Part shown: piece by piece, positions 1 to 9,586 of the stretch
How the letters are laid out: each line of letters begins with the position of its first letter
How positions within the stretch are numbered: the stretch's first letter is position 1
Source of the DNA: a virus
Virus record (IMG/VR): IMGVR_UViG_3300046002_008717
Span: 47,729 to 111,728 of that record
Length of the DNA: 64,000 bases
Direction: 5' to 3' (one strand)
Made by a program: the position numbers and the translations under genes
The notes under the pieces: model-generated
Seen by the model: only the letters and a program-made list of their open reading frames with translations
Database searches by the model: none
What the model was told of the DNA's origin: nothing

Positions 1-720
1 TATAGTTTCCCTACTATTTTTAAATAGCGTTATTTTGCCATCATTATTTGCTATATTATCAACAACTACGATTTTATCCGAATCTTTAGAAAAATATTCA
101 TAATAAAATGTTTCTAAACAAAGACCCTTTAAATGTGAAGTTCTATCGATCCAATCTCGCTTGGAAATAAATTTAGGTATGGTTGATAGATAAAAATCTA
201 AATTCATATAGAAATATAATGTTTGATAACCGTTGAATGAATTTAGACGTAAATCTTCGAAATAAGCTTTTTTATTTAATTCGACCATTGATTTATCAAA
301 CTCTATTAAAACCTCTATGTCACCATCATTTAAAATAGAATCACCTACAAAAAAATGTATATTATCGTATCCTAATTGTTTCAAATATATAAAATTCTTA
401 TCAAATTGTCTTATTATTGAATATGTTACATCAAATGTATTAATGCCCTTACCTACTAGTTTAAAATTTTTTGTTGTATATGTTTGGTTTGAAAAGATAT
501 TCATTTTTTTGCTATCCAATATTTCTTGGAATGTGATTATATCGTTTTCATTATTATACAGCGAAAATGTACATATTTCTTGTATGCGTTCATCTATAGG
601 TACTAATGATGTATAAATAACATCTTTACCAGTCTTTTTTAATTGCGATATACAATCTAGTACTATATTAACTTTTTCTTCAGTATCTGCCCAAAAATTA
701 ACTACTATACAATTTTTCAT
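1..720 (-). CDS. glycosyltransferase-like protein, C-terminus beyond window edge
   Basis: Read leftward from the ATG at 720-718, the frame stays open for 240 codons to the window edge, so the C-terminus is missing. I see no catalytic motif that names it alone. By eye it resembles the second half of the 661-residue glycosyltransferase at 2291-4276. Both begin with a hydrophobic strand and a 'K..-LDCI..-KK' helix, and both later carry 'KQLG', a hydrophobic strand, and 'ILND.DIE'. It is therefore probably a paralogous sugar-transferase-type domain. It starts 6 bases after the acetyltransferase stop and is the fourth gene of the leftward cassette. Function is inferred from context and from this paralogy only. 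Confidence 0.6.
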   Translation of the reverse strand, partial: MKNCIVVNFWADTEEKVNIVLDCISQLKKTGKDVIYTSLVPIDERIQEICTFSLYNNENDIITFQEILDSKKMNIFSNQTYTTKNFKLVGKGINTFDVTYSIIRQFDKNFIYLKQLGYDNIHFFVGDSILNDGDIEVLIEFDKSMVELNKKAYFEDLRLNSFNGYQTLYFYMNLDFYLSTIPKFISKRDWIDRTSHLKGLCLETFYYEYFSKDSDKIVVVDNIANNDGKITLFKNSRETI

Positions 721-726
721 TTTTTA

Positions 727-1143
727 TTAATGCTCTAAGTTATTTCTCATCGTTATACACTCATTTATAAATCCATTTCTTTCATAAAAATTAACTCTAT
801 CAGGAAAACATGAAAGTATAACCTTATAGCAACCAAGATCTTTTGCTTTTTTTATTAATGCATCTAGTAATTTGCTACCTATATCGTTTCCTCTATATTT
901 TTCTCTAATAGCGACATCCTCTATTAAACCTGCTATTCCCCCGTTACGTATTAATTTATTTTCTATGTGTAAAATGCCTGTTCCTATTATATCATTTTCA
1001 TGTTCAACCACTAACATATGGTTATTATTGGATAGAAAGCTATTAAGTGTAAAATCGCTTATTTCTGAAATAGACCAAACCTCTTTATATGTTTCTAATA
1101 GCCCATTATCTATATCCTCTTTTTTAAAATCTCTAATTATCAT
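727..1143 (-). CDS. GNAT acetyltransferase, GNA1-like (aminosugar N-acetyltransferase)
   Basis: A 138-residue single-domain GNAT protein, the usual length for this family. The acetyl-CoA binding stretch is clear: 'EDVAIREKYRGNDIGSKLL' around residues 73-91, followed by 'LGCYKVILSC' and the C-terminal 'FYERNGF'. This order is very close to glucosamine-6-phosphate N-acetyltransferase (GNA1), which moves acetyl from acetyl-CoA to an aminosugar. Its start overlaps the stop of the upstream aminotransferase by four bases (ATGA type), so the two are probably translated together. An aminotransferase followed by an acetyltransferase is the order of steps for making an N-acetylated aminosugar, as in the WecE/WecD pair. 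The exact substrate cannot be read from sequence. Confidence 0.8.
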   Translation of the reverse strand: MIIRDFKKEDIDNGLLETYKEVWSISEISDFTLNSFLSNNNHMLVVEHENDIIGTGILHIENKLIRNGGIAGLIEDVAIREKYRGNDIGSKLLDALIKKAKDLGCYKVILSCFPDRVNFYERNGFINECITMRNNLEH

Positions 1144-2294
1144 ATGTATAATTTATATCCTTCTATTACTTTATTAGCTACGTATTTTACCTCATCATCA
1201 GATAATTTCATATGCAAAGGTAATGATATTATTTCCTCGCTTATCCCATGTGAATATGGACAAGTTCCATACCCATCGCTATACATTTTATAATGGGTAT
1301 TATCTCTATAATGAACTCCTGGATATATGTTTTGTGTATTTAGATATTCCATGATTTTATTTCTATTTGGAACTACAATCTGATATAAATGTCTAGATGA
1401 AACTATAGTTTCTTTACTAGTCTTTATAGATTTTATTGCAGTATTTTTAAAGAAATCATCATATAGTGAACATATTTTTCGTCTTCTTATATTATCATCT
1501 TCCAGATATTTCAATCCAACTATTCCCATGGAAGCCATTATAGAATTTCCGTGATATTTATAACCAACATCAACTAATTCATATTCCCATTTATAGCTTC
1601 CCTTATCATTGGTTCTTTGATACGTATCCTTGTCTATACCAAGCCAAGATAGTTTTCTTGCTACTGAATCATAGTCATCATTTTTAAAACATATCATACC
1701 AGAATCAGCAGTTGGCAAATTCTTAACTGCTTGAAAGCTAAATATAGTAACGTCAGCATTATCACCTATATGAACAACATCCCCTTTATAATCTAATATT
1801 CTTGTCCCCGCCATATGTGCAGCATCCAGAATCAATTTGATCTTGTATTTTTTACATATATCTACAATTTTAGAATATTGCCCTGCATTTCCACCCATGC
1901 CTACAAATAAAACGGCTTTTGTTTTCTTTGTAATTCTTTTTTCTACTGATTCAGGATCCAAACATAAAAATTCATCCACATCAGCAAATATAGGTTTTAA
2001 ATTCTCGTATAATATTGCATGATTGGTTGATATAAATGTTAATGGGGTTGTAATAATTTCATCACCATCTGACCATTTATTAGCATCTTTCAATATCTTA
2101 ACAGCCAGATGTAATCCGGAAGTATTAGAATTTAAAAAATGCGCATTTGGTAGATTTGTGTATTTTTTCCAAGCTTCCTCAAACTCTATAGTTTTATAAC
2201 CTAATCCAGTCCATCCTTTATCTAAACATTCATTAATCTGTTCAGTAATTTCCTCGTTTCTAAAATAAGGAACAAATAAATTTATATTATTCAT
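1140..2294 (-). CDS. DegT/DnrJ/EryC1/StrS-family sugar aminotransferase
   Basis: At 384 residues this is full length for the PLP-dependent DegT/DnrJ/EryC1/StrS family, which transfers an amino group from glutamate to a keto-sugar nucleotide. Family features visible are the N-terminal 'GWTGLGYKTIEFE' segment, 'SNTSGLHLA' for cofactor phosphate binding, 'LDAAHMAGT' carrying the PLP-ring aspartate, and 'FSFQAVKNLPTADSG' with the Schiff-base lysine. The C-terminus has 'YPGVHYRDNTHY' and 'SLPLHMKLSDDEV', also typical. It overlaps both the glycosyltransferase upstream and the acetyltransferase downstream by four bases. The product is probably an amino-sugar nucleotide that the neighbours acetylate and transfer. 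Confidence 0.88.
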   Translation of the reverse strand: MNNINLFVPYFRNEEITEQINECLDKGWTGLGYKTIEFEEAWKKYTNLPNAHFLNSNTSGLHLAVKILKDANKWSDGDEIITTPLTFISTNHAILYENLKPIFADVDEFLCLDPESVEKRITKKTKAVLFVGMGGNAGQYSKIVDICKKYKIKLILDAAHMAGTRILDYKGDVVHIGDNADVTIFSFQAVKNLPTADSGMICFKNDDYDSVARKLSWLGIDKDTYQRTNDKGSYKWEYELVDVGYKYHGNSIMASMGIVGLKYLEDDNIRRRKICSLYDDFFKNTAIKSIKTSKETIVSSRHLYQIVVPNRNKIMEYLNTQNIYPGVHYRDNTHYKMYSDGYGTCPYSHGISEEIISLPLHMKLSDDEVKYVANKVIEGYKLYI

Positions 2295-4276
2295 ATATTC
2301 TCTTTTAACATCCCATTATTATAATGATGAGATACTGTTTCATTATTTAGTTTATAATTTTCTTTTTTGTATACATTTTCTCCATCATAGAATAATACAT
2401 TGATATCAATTGGTATATTTCTATATTCAATTTTTTTAACATATTCCCTAGTTTCTGATATTTTTATTCTTTCGTTAAATATTTTAATCTCATTCTCTAA
2501 TATGGTAATTTCTAATTCCTTTTCATCTAAATTGTAAGTAAAAAAATAAAAAGCCCATATATTAGTCGAATCATTTACCGGTATAAGCGAAAAATATTCA
2601 GAATTGGACGAAACTCCTAATCCAGAATTTGGAAGAATAGTTCTTTCGTCGTTATTGACGATCCAAAGTAATTCTTCATCCTTTAAAATCCTCATGAAAT
2701 AATCTTCTAAAAAATTCTGACATCCCAATTCAATACATAGGTTATTAAATATATCGCCATCTCTAATATCACTAAATATTTCTAGAAAATAGTTGGTCCT
2801 AAATACCATCGATGTCGTTTCTATGCCTTCACCTAAATCCGTATTCATTTTGGATAAACAACATTTCCAATTATTATCTAATTTATCAAAATACCCATTA
2901 ATTAATTCAATATCAAGATCATTTAAAATCACATCATAGGTTACTGTCATAACTTTAGATATTCCTAATTGTTTAGCTAGCAGCATACCATTATAAAGAT
3001 TTATAAAAGCAGCTAATGATTGATTCGGTTTCTTTGAGTTGTTTATATTAATTTCTGCTCTATACTTTTCAGTATTGCTATAGAATTTATTATAATATGA
3101 ATTTGGAATCATCATATTATTTTTATCGTATATGTAATAATCTACCTCTTTTTGTATTTCCAACGAAACCGGGTAATGAGAAACCAATATAATTTTTCTA
3201 TTTAGTTTTTTAAAACTATTGATGCAATCGAGAGTTAAATTTTTTCTTTTTATCGTATCAGGATACGTAGTTATTATAATCCCCTCTGATTCTTCTATAT
3301 TTTCGTATGAATCATTTATTTTTTCTGGTTTTATGATTCTTAATAAAATTTCAATATCTTTTTCAATATCACCAGTTATGAAACTAATATTTTCATAATT
3401 ATCATATTTACTACAATACACATCCAAATTATACATTAACATAGGTATTTTATACTCAAGAGCTTCCTTTAATGCAATTGGATTCAATTCCTTATTATTT
3501 CGATCCCCTTTAGATGCAAAGAAAAATAAATCGCTTGCCTCTATGAACGAAGGTACATCCTTTCTTTCACCCCATAATATACAATTATCTGGTTTATCAT
3601 CTAATAATGGCTTCCAGTAACTTTTGAAATTATCTGCTTGGTTTCCTAAAAAATGAAATTTTATTTTATATTCTTCCAATCTTCTTGCAATTTCAAACAC
3701 ATAGGATTGATTTTTTCTTTCCGTAAATAAACCTACATTCAATACGTGTTTATATGTGGGATCAAATTCTAAAATTCTTTGATTTTTTTGTTTATCCGGA
3801 TTTTTATAATCTACTGGATATTCTACTATTTCATAAGGGATATCATATATCGAATATCTGAATCCATTAAATGCACTTACGAATATAAATTTATCGGGAA
3901 AAAATCTTTTTGATGTTACAGGAAAACTCGAATCGTGAGTAGTTTCTAATATAGTATAGGATCTATCACTTTTATAAATTAATTTTGTTATATTATCATC
4001 CATGAAAAATTCTGGAAATTCCTCCATACTAATCACATCAGGCTTAAATTCATCAATTATATCTAGTAAGCGATTCTTATTATCACCAAGTGAATGAAAA
4101 TTGGATCCCAGTAATTTTTCTACTTGATTACGTTGTATAACAAAAGCAAAACCAAAAAAATCATATTCTACACATTTTATAATATAGTTATCATTTAATA
4201 ACTTTATTTTATTTAGAGTTACTTGAGGGGCACCTCCTGTACTAAGATGAGGAGTTATTACTAATATTTTTTTCAT
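2291..4276 (-). CDS. two-domain glycosyltransferase (GT-B domain plus C-terminal GT-A-like domain)
   Basis: The 661-residue protein has two parts. Residues about 1-310 look like a GT-B glycosyltransferase: an N-terminal 'HLSTGGAPQVTLNKI' and, near 178-300, 'NVGLFTERKNQ', 'FHFLGNQADN' and 'LNPIALKEALEYKIPMLMY', which form the nucleotide-sugar binding half. From about residue 330 a second domain starts with 'IIITTYPDTIKRKNLTLDCI' and resembles the truncated protein at the window edge, so that domain is present in two genes. It is the first gene of the leftward cassette; a 109-base gap separates it from the rightward tail module. The acceptor (capsid, tail fibre, DNA or host surface glycan) is unknown. 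Confidence 0.75.
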   Translation of the reverse strand: MKKILVITPHLSTGGAPQVTLNKIKLLNDNYIIKCVEYDFFGFAFVIQRNQVEKLLGSNFHSLGDNKNRLLDIIDEFKPDVISMEEFPEFFMDDNITKLIYKSDRSYTILETTHDSSFPVTSKRFFPDKFIFVSAFNGFRYSIYDIPYEIVEYPVDYKNPDKQKNQRILEFDPTYKHVLNVGLFTERKNQSYVFEIARRLEEYKIKFHFLGNQADNFKSYWKPLLDDKPDNCILWGERKDVPSFIEASDLFFFASKGDRNNKELNPIALKEALEYKIPMLMYNLDVYCSKYDNYENISFITGDIEKDIEILLRIIKPEKINDSYENIEESEGIIITTYPDTIKRKNLTLDCINSFKKLNRKIILVSHYPVSLEIQKEVDYYIYDKNNMMIPNSYYNKFYSNTEKYRAEININNSKKPNQSLAAFINLYNGMLLAKQLGISKVMTVTYDVILNDLDIELINGYFDKLDNNWKCCLSKMNTDLGEGIETTSMVFRTNYFLEIFSDIRDGDIFNNLCIELGCQNFLEDYFMRILKDEELLWIVNNDERTILPNSGLGVSSNSEYFSLIPVNDSTNIWAFYFFTYNLDEKELEITILENEIKIFNERIKISETREYVKKIEYRNIPIDINVLFYDGENVYKKENYKLNNETVSHHYNNGMLKENI

Positions 4277-4329
4277 GTATCTATTATAATAAAGTTATTA
4301 TACATTTTAATGGCATATTGTTTCTTATA

Positions 4330-4368
4330 TTGGCAGGTAAAACTAGTTATATTATATTTGATATATAA
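4330..4368 (+). promoter_or_regulatory. overlapping host-type and late-type promoter elements
   Basis: In the divergent gap, TTG (4330-4332), 20 bases, then TATATTTG (4353-4360) fits the Bacteroidota -33/-7 promoter. The final G of that box begins GATATATA (4360-4367), the octamer found before many late genes here, 26 bases before the ATG at 4386. The two elements overlap by one base. Assignment is by motif only. Confidence 0.45.
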
Positions 4369-4385
4369 AAGAAAGTAGTAATTAA

Positions 4386-6899
4386 ATGGCTTTCTATCCT
4401 GAAAATAAAATACCAAAAACTGGAGCTCCTGTTTATAACGGTAACGGCGAACAATATATTATTTCTGATCCTAGATATTCCTATCATGACGGATTACAAA
4501 ATACTGACAAAATAAAGAAATCATCTAGCGATAATATATATGATACCACTGGTGGAGCTAATGCTAGAGCTAAACAAATAGGATGTTCAGGTTACCACGA
4601 AACCCTGATAGACGGTATTAAGTACTATATGCCTTGCGAAAATGTAGATTCTTATGATTTACGTATAGAGCAACTAGATAGTGCCTTAAACTTCACTTAT
4701 ATAGGTAACTATAGGGTATTATCATGGGATAAACCTTTTGAAAACGTATCATTGTATAAGGGATGGATTATTGATGCATCACATAGCAATAGTGCTGAAC
4801 CTGTATTGGACGCAGATGATATTTCAATAGAATTTAGATATAGCATAGATGGAAAAACCTGGTCGTTATGGGTTAATGTAGGAACTGCGCTAATGGGTCT
4901 TACTAATGAATTTTCATTAATAGATGAAATAGTACTAGATCCAAGTAATAAATTTTATCCTGAATTTAGATTCACATCAGTTATAAAGGATGCTAATGGA
5001 TCAAATATTTATGATCAAGGTGATGTAATAGATCCTTCCATAGTTATAGTTGCTTTTAATTTAGATTTAACCTATGCTGCTGCTCAAGAAATTCCTATCA
5101 ATAGACCATCTATCATATGCTCAAATGAGGTTTCAAACAGACCTGTAATTTTCTCCGATTGTAATTTTACATTTAATCCATATGCTGTAAACAAAGCACT
5201 AAACCTATATCAGGATTTAAGTTCTATGGTTAATAAAATATTTGGACTAGATGCAAATTATTATTCTATTCAGCCACAAGGTAGAGGGAAAGATGTAATA
5301 TTAAAGGAATATACACTTTTTGATGTTGTCGAGGAAAAATGCGTCAAGGTAATGCTAAACCAAAACCAATTCCCTGATAATAAAATAAACTTTGATCCAT
5401 TCGGAACAAATTATCAGGAGCCATTTGAAATACAGATGGATAAATTATATTTTGAATCTATTTTTGGAAAGGGATCACAACCAAGAAAGAGAGATATCAT
5501 ATATTTCCCAATGACTAATAGAATATATGAAATAAATGCTACGTATTTATTCAGAGATTTTATGAATGCACCAGTATATTTTAAAATGGAAATCAAAAAA
5601 TATACGCCAAAAAGTAATACATATTTTAAAGATCCTACACTTAAGGAGGAGCTCGATGGAATAATGATCACCACCAGAGACCTTTTTGGAGCTGATGTTA
5701 CGGATGAAGAATTGAAGATAACAAACCCTCAGCAATATGCTACTACTATAAATCAAATGTCTCAAGATCCAATTAGATCCTATGTATATAAAAATCTTGC
5801 TAATATAGGATATGATTTAAATAATAATTGGACTATAGTTTTTAATAATTATTATGACATGTCAACATCATTTAATGATGATATCGATTTTATAGCAGAA
5901 CCACATAAATATAGAACTGCAATAGGATATAAGGTATTGCCGAAATTAGCAGCATCTGAGGAATTAGCATATACTGCTTGGTTTAGTATTAAGGATCTCT
6001 ATGACAATAACCAGATGTTGAAGCGTCCATTCCCAATTATAAATATGGTACTAGAATCATATGACAGTGATTTTCTATATTTCGATACAACACCCAAAAA
6101 ACACAGACTGGAAAAATGGCTGAATTACGATAGTAATCCTGAGGGATATGTATCAATAAGTGGGGATCTAACACATACGGGAGGATATCACGTAATCGAT
6201 ATTATAGATGATTATAAATTTAAAGTCGAAAATCTTAATATCGATTTTGATAATGACCTACCAATACCATGGAAAATGCAAAAAGCACAGTCCAGAAACT
6301 TAATAAGCGGTATCATGGGAGGTACAGGCGGTACAGGAGGAACAGAAGCTAATATTGGTACCGGATTTAGAATTGACATAGTACACTCCGGTATAATAGA
6401 TGAAAACAATAATCCATTTTTGGGTGAGGGTAGTCTTATTATAAAATTGAATGATAAAATAATAAATTCACCATTACAATTTAAGCCTGTATTGGGTGAT
6501 TGGTATGGTTTGGTTGTAAATTTTTCCAATGTATATAAACAAATAGCCATGAATATATGGGGTATGTCATATGATCCAACATCAACTGGCGAACAATCAA
6601 GTAAATTAATAAAAATACATGATGATGCCAGATTAATAAAAGATCCAATTATATTTAATCACACTTCTAGTATAAATAGAGATAATGATAGTCCATTCTA
6701 TGGTGACGATACAAATGGATATAAAATATATACTAGTCCAATTTATTTAACTAATATAAGATTATTTAAGAATATGATAGATATAGATAACCAATCAGCT
6801 GTATTAAATCAGAATATAGTTAGAGATTCGCATCTTTCTCATATAATAGATAATGCTAAACCTCTTCTCTCTATTCCTAAATTTGCAAGAAATAAATAA
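4386..6899 (+). CDS. large virion structural protein of unknown role, upstream of terminase
   Basis: I do not recognise this 837-residue protein. It has no signal peptide or membrane segment, is rich in Tyr, Asn and Asp, and looks like a beta-rich structural protein. Residues about 640-655 contain a Gly-rich hinge ('GIMGGTGGTGG'). The segment after it (about 655-800), with alternating strands such as 'GDWYGLVVNFSN', could be a LamG/concanavalin-like jelly roll. It lies three bases ahead of the next gene and directly before the terminase genes, where T4 places neck and tail-completion genes 13-15, so a neck or collar role is possible. The role is inferred from position. Confidence 0.6.
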   Translation: MAFYPENKIPKTGAPVYNGNGEQYIISDPRYSYHDGLQNTDKIKKSSSDNIYDTTGGANARAKQIGCSGYHETLIDGIKYYMPCENVDSYDLRIEQLDSALNFTYIGNYRVLSWDKPFENVSLYKGWIIDASHSNSAEPVLDADDISIEFRYSIDGKTWSLWVNVGTALMGLTNEFSLIDEIVLDPSNKFYPEFRFTSVIKDANGSNIYDQGDVIDPSIVIVAFNLDLTYAAAQEIPINRPSIICSNEVSNRPVIFSDCNFTFNPYAVNKALNLYQDLSSMVNKIFGLDANYYSIQPQGRGKDVILKEYTLFDVVEEKCVKVMLNQNQFPDNKINFDPFGTNYQEPFEIQMDKLYFESIFGKGSQPRKRDIIYFPMTNRIYEINATYLFRDFMNAPVYFKMEIKKYTPKSNTYFKDPTLKEELDGIMITTRDLFGADVTDEELKITNPQQYATTINQMSQDPIRSYVYKNLANIGYDLNNNWTIVFNNYYDMSTSFNDDIDFIAEPHKYRTAIGYKVLPKLAASEELAYTAWFSIKDLYDNNQMLKRPFPIINMVLESYDSDFLYFDTTPKKHRLEKWLNYDSNPEGYVSISGDLTHTGGYHVIDIIDDYKFKVENLNIDFDNDLPIPWKMQKAQSRNLISGIMGGTGGTGGTEANIGTGFRIDIVHSGIIDENNNPFLGEGSLIIKLNDKIINSPLQFKPVLGDWYGLVVNFSNVYKQIAMNIWGMSYDPTSTGEQSSKLIKIHDDARLIKDPIIFNHTSSINRDNDSPFYGDDTNGYKIYTSPIYLTNIRLFKNMIDIDNQSAVLNQNIVRDSHLSHIIDNAKPLLSIPKFARNK

Positions 6900-6901
6900 A
6901 T

Positions 6902-7678
6902 ATGCCAAGAAGAAAGCCAAAACCAGAAAAAGTAATACAAGAAAGGATAAAAGAGAATCTGGATTCTATTCTAATAGACGAATCGAGGGATAGTATGATA
7001 GATATGAATTTCCAAGATTTGCCTAGGGTAAAAATATCAGACATGATGAATATTACCGATGAGCAAGCTACTGCTGCATCAGTTGCTAAGCAATTATTGG
7101 ATTCTATTGCTAATTTTTATACCGATCTTGCTGATGATGAAAGCTCACATGTAGCATGGAAGAAAAAAGTCGATGCAGTAAATATATCTGCCATGATGTT
7201 TCAATTGAAATCTGCACAACATGCGATTACAAAAATATTAGAAGAAATAGACTATGGTAATACAGATGTAAAATTATTTGCAGTTCTTGCACAATTACAA
7301 GCTCAGATAATGCAGATGCCAAAAGATTATCAATCATATATGGAAAAAATGGAGATTAATTATAAGAAATCCAGAACAGAAATTGACGATAAGAAAGCAG
7401 CAAATGCAAGCATAATTACAGATGGAACACAGGAATACACATCTTCGCATATTACAAGCGATGGTGGAATTAGATCTAGAGGAACCAGAGGTATAATGGA
7501 AGGTCTTAGAGAAATAATGGGAACAGAGGTTATCGATATCAGAGCTGAAGTAGTTGATGCTAATGCATTAGTAAATGCTAAACAAAAAAAAGTGATGGAT
7601 TTATCTAATCCATCTAATAAGAACGCGGATTTTGATGAGAATTCCAGTGATTATATAGTAGATTCTGATCTATTTTAA
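6902..7678 (+). CDS. probable small terminase subunit (gp16-like by position)
   Basis: This 258-residue, mostly helical, charged protein lies directly upstream of the large terminase, the position of T4 gene 16. It has a basic N-terminus ('MPRRKPKPEKV') and a long central helical region (about 55-175) with the heptad-like pattern expected of a ring-forming small terminase. T4 gp16 is shorter (164 residues), and I see no helix-turn-helix I could defend. Small terminases recognise phage DNA and stimulate the gp17 ATPase. The call rests on gene order and predicted helical character, not on sequence identity. Confidence 0.5.
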   Translation: MPRRKPKPEKVIQERIKENLDSILIDESRDSMIDMNFQDLPRVKISDMMNITDEQATAASVAKQLLDSIANFYTDLADDESSHVAWKKKVDAVNISAMMFQLKSAQHAITKILEEIDYGNTDVKLFAVLAQLQAQIMQMPKDYQSYMEKMEINYKKSRTEIDDKKAANASIITDGTQEYTSSHITSDGGIRSRGTRGIMEGLREIMGTEVIDIRAEVVDANALVNAKQKKVMDLSNPSNKNADFDENSSDYIVDSDLF

Positions 7679-7687
7679 GATATAAAT

Positions 7688-9508
7688 ATGGCTAACGTTG
7701 CACTAAATAATACAATAGAAACAACATCCTGGACAACAGCAAAAATAAACGAACTGCTAAGGAAGGTTGATGAAGACGGTATAGATTTTAAGGATATTGA
7801 TAATCCATTTCATGATAACGATCCTGAATTAAAAAGAGCCAAGGTTCTATGGGAATATACAAATGAGGAAATAATCGAAATAGAGAAATGTGCTAAGGAT
7901 GTTACATACTTTGCAAAATATTGTAAGGTAATGATGGATGAGGGTTTAGATTATATACACCTTAGAGATTATCAAGAATCAGTACTTAGAGAATATCAAT
8001 CCAATAGATTTAATATATTTTTAGCACCCAGACAGGTTGGTAAATCAATAACATCATCAATAATTTTAGTTTGGTATCTTTTATTTAATCACGATAAAAA
8101 TGCAATGATTCTAGCGAATGTTGGGGATACTGCAGAAGAATTAATGGATAAGATAAAATCCATCATAAAAGGACTTCCTTTCTTTTTAAAACCTGGAATG
8201 TTGGTTAATAATGTAATGTCCATGAGATTTGATAATGGATGTAGGGTAATTGCCAAAACTACAACAAAAACATCAGGTATTGGATTTACTATACACTTTC
8301 TTTATATGGATGAGTTTGCTCACATTAACGAGAATTTTATAGAAGCTTTCTTTAGATCCACATATCCAACTGTATCATCATCCAAGGTATCCCGTATCAT
8401 CATAACATCAACTCCCAATGGGATGAATAAATTTTATGATATTTATAAAGCTGCTTTAGATGGGGAAAACTCATTTAATCCTATTAGAGTAGATTGGTGG
8501 CAGGTTCCTGGCAGGGACGAAGCATGGAAACAGGTAGAAATTGGGAATCTTGGTAGTGAAGAATTATTCAATCAGGAATATGGTAATCAATTTCTTAGTT
8601 CCTCGAATCTTTTATTAGGTTCGGAAGAACTTAAAAAAATAAAAGCGAATGAAACCGAATATACATGGCGAGAGATAAGCGATTTACATTATGCTGATGT
8701 TAATTATGAAAAATTAATATGGCATCCCAAATTTGATATTGACACGTGCAATTCTCCTGGAAATAAGTTTGTATTAACCATAGATCTAAGTGAGGGTGCT
8801 AAAGGTGATTATACTGTTATAAATATATTCAAAGTTACTCCACTACCAAAATACATAATAGATAAAATAATAGAATTTGAAGATGAATCGGATTTTTTCG
8901 GTTTACTACAGGTTGGTATATTTAGGGATAATACAATTAAACTCGAAGACATAGCAAAAATCATTTATATATTAGCAGAAAGTGTAATTAGCGTGGATAG
9001 AGTAAAGATAGCTATAGAAATGAATTATAAGGGTGAATTATTATACGATAGACTTAATAATAGGGAAGAATTTTTTGATGAAATGTTTTTGTATACAAAA
9101 CATACAGAAGCAGCAAGAATAATGAAGATCGGAATAAAATACAACGAAAAAAACAAATTGAAGTATTGCGAGTTACTAAGAAGTCTAATAAAAGAAAATC
9201 GGTTATTCATAAACGAAAAAAAATGGACAATACCCGAGTTATTTACATTTGGGATGAATAAGTCAGGTACATATTCAAGTCAAAGTGGACACGATGATGT
9301 TGCCATGACGCTAGTAAATCTACCGGCATTAATGGACGGAAGCGATTTCAACCAAATGGTCAGTGACATTTTTGACGAAATGGAGGATAGTGTATATAAG
9401 GATATGATTATTGCAAAATTGGAAGGGGAATTACCATCAGATGAAGACATGAGAGATTTTTCTACCAAACAAGGACAGAGCTATAAGGATTTCAGTAAAC
9501 TATTATAA
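7688..9508 (+). CDS. gp17: terminase large subunit, ATPase-nuclease packaging motor
   Basis: At 606 residues it matches T4 gp17 (610). The ATPase half has Walker A 'APRQVGKS' (about 113-120), Walker B 'LYMDEF' (205-210) and the coupling motif 'TSTPNG' (240-245). The nuclease half has 'TIDLSEG' (364-370), with the first catalytic aspartate, and 'GHDD' (534-537), close to T4 gp17's DCSEG and GHDD. The enzyme docks on the portal, pumps DNA into the prohead using ATP, and cuts concatemers. It starts 9 bases after the preceding gene. TATAAATA lies across its start (7681-7688), too close to serve as its own promoter. The family assignment is secure. Confidence 0.97.
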   Translation: MANVALNNTIETTSWTTAKINELLRKVDEDGIDFKDIDNPFHDNDPELKRAKVLWEYTNEEIIEIEKCAKDVTYFAKYCKVMMDEGLDYIHLRDYQESVLREYQSNRFNIFLAPRQVGKSITSSIILVWYLLFNHDKNAMILANVGDTAEELMDKIKSIIKGLPFFLKPGMLVNNVMSMRFDNGCRVIAKTTTKTSGIGFTIHFLYMDEFAHINENFIEAFFRSTYPTVSSSKVSRIIITSTPNGMNKFYDIYKAALDGENSFNPIRVDWWQVPGRDEAWKQVEIGNLGSEELFNQEYGNQFLSSSNLLLGSEELKKIKANETEYTWREISDLHYADVNYEKLIWHPKFDIDTCNSPGNKFVLTIDLSEGAKGDYTVINIFKVTPLPKYIIDKIIEFEDESDFFGLLQVGIFRDNTIKLEDIAKIIYILAESVISVDRVKIAIEMNYKGELLYDRLNNREEFFDEMFLYTKHTEAARIMKIGIKYNEKNKLKYCELLRSLIKENRLFINEKKWTIPELFTFGMNKSGTYSSQSGHDDVAMTLVNLPALMDGSDFNQMVSDIFDEMEDSVYKDMIIAKLEGELPSDEDMRDFSTKQGQSYKDFSKLL

Positions 9509-9549
9509 CCATATAAATACGATAGCTACGATATTTCTATTACTTTTTT

Positions 9550-9557
9550 GATATATA
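9550..9557 (+). promoter_or_regulatory. candidate late promoter octamer GATATATA upstream of tail sheath
   Basis: The octamer lies 37 bases before the sheath ATG in the 78-base gap after the terminase gene. A T4-type TATAAATA is also present at 9512-9519. Either could drive the tail genes. Confidence 0.5.
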
Positions 9558-9586
9558 GTACAGAAGTAAAAATATATTGAAAAATA

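Noticed and set aside
872-1177. Rightward frame overlapping the acetyltransferase gene
   Set aside because: It is antisense to a well-supported GNAT protein and low in complexity.
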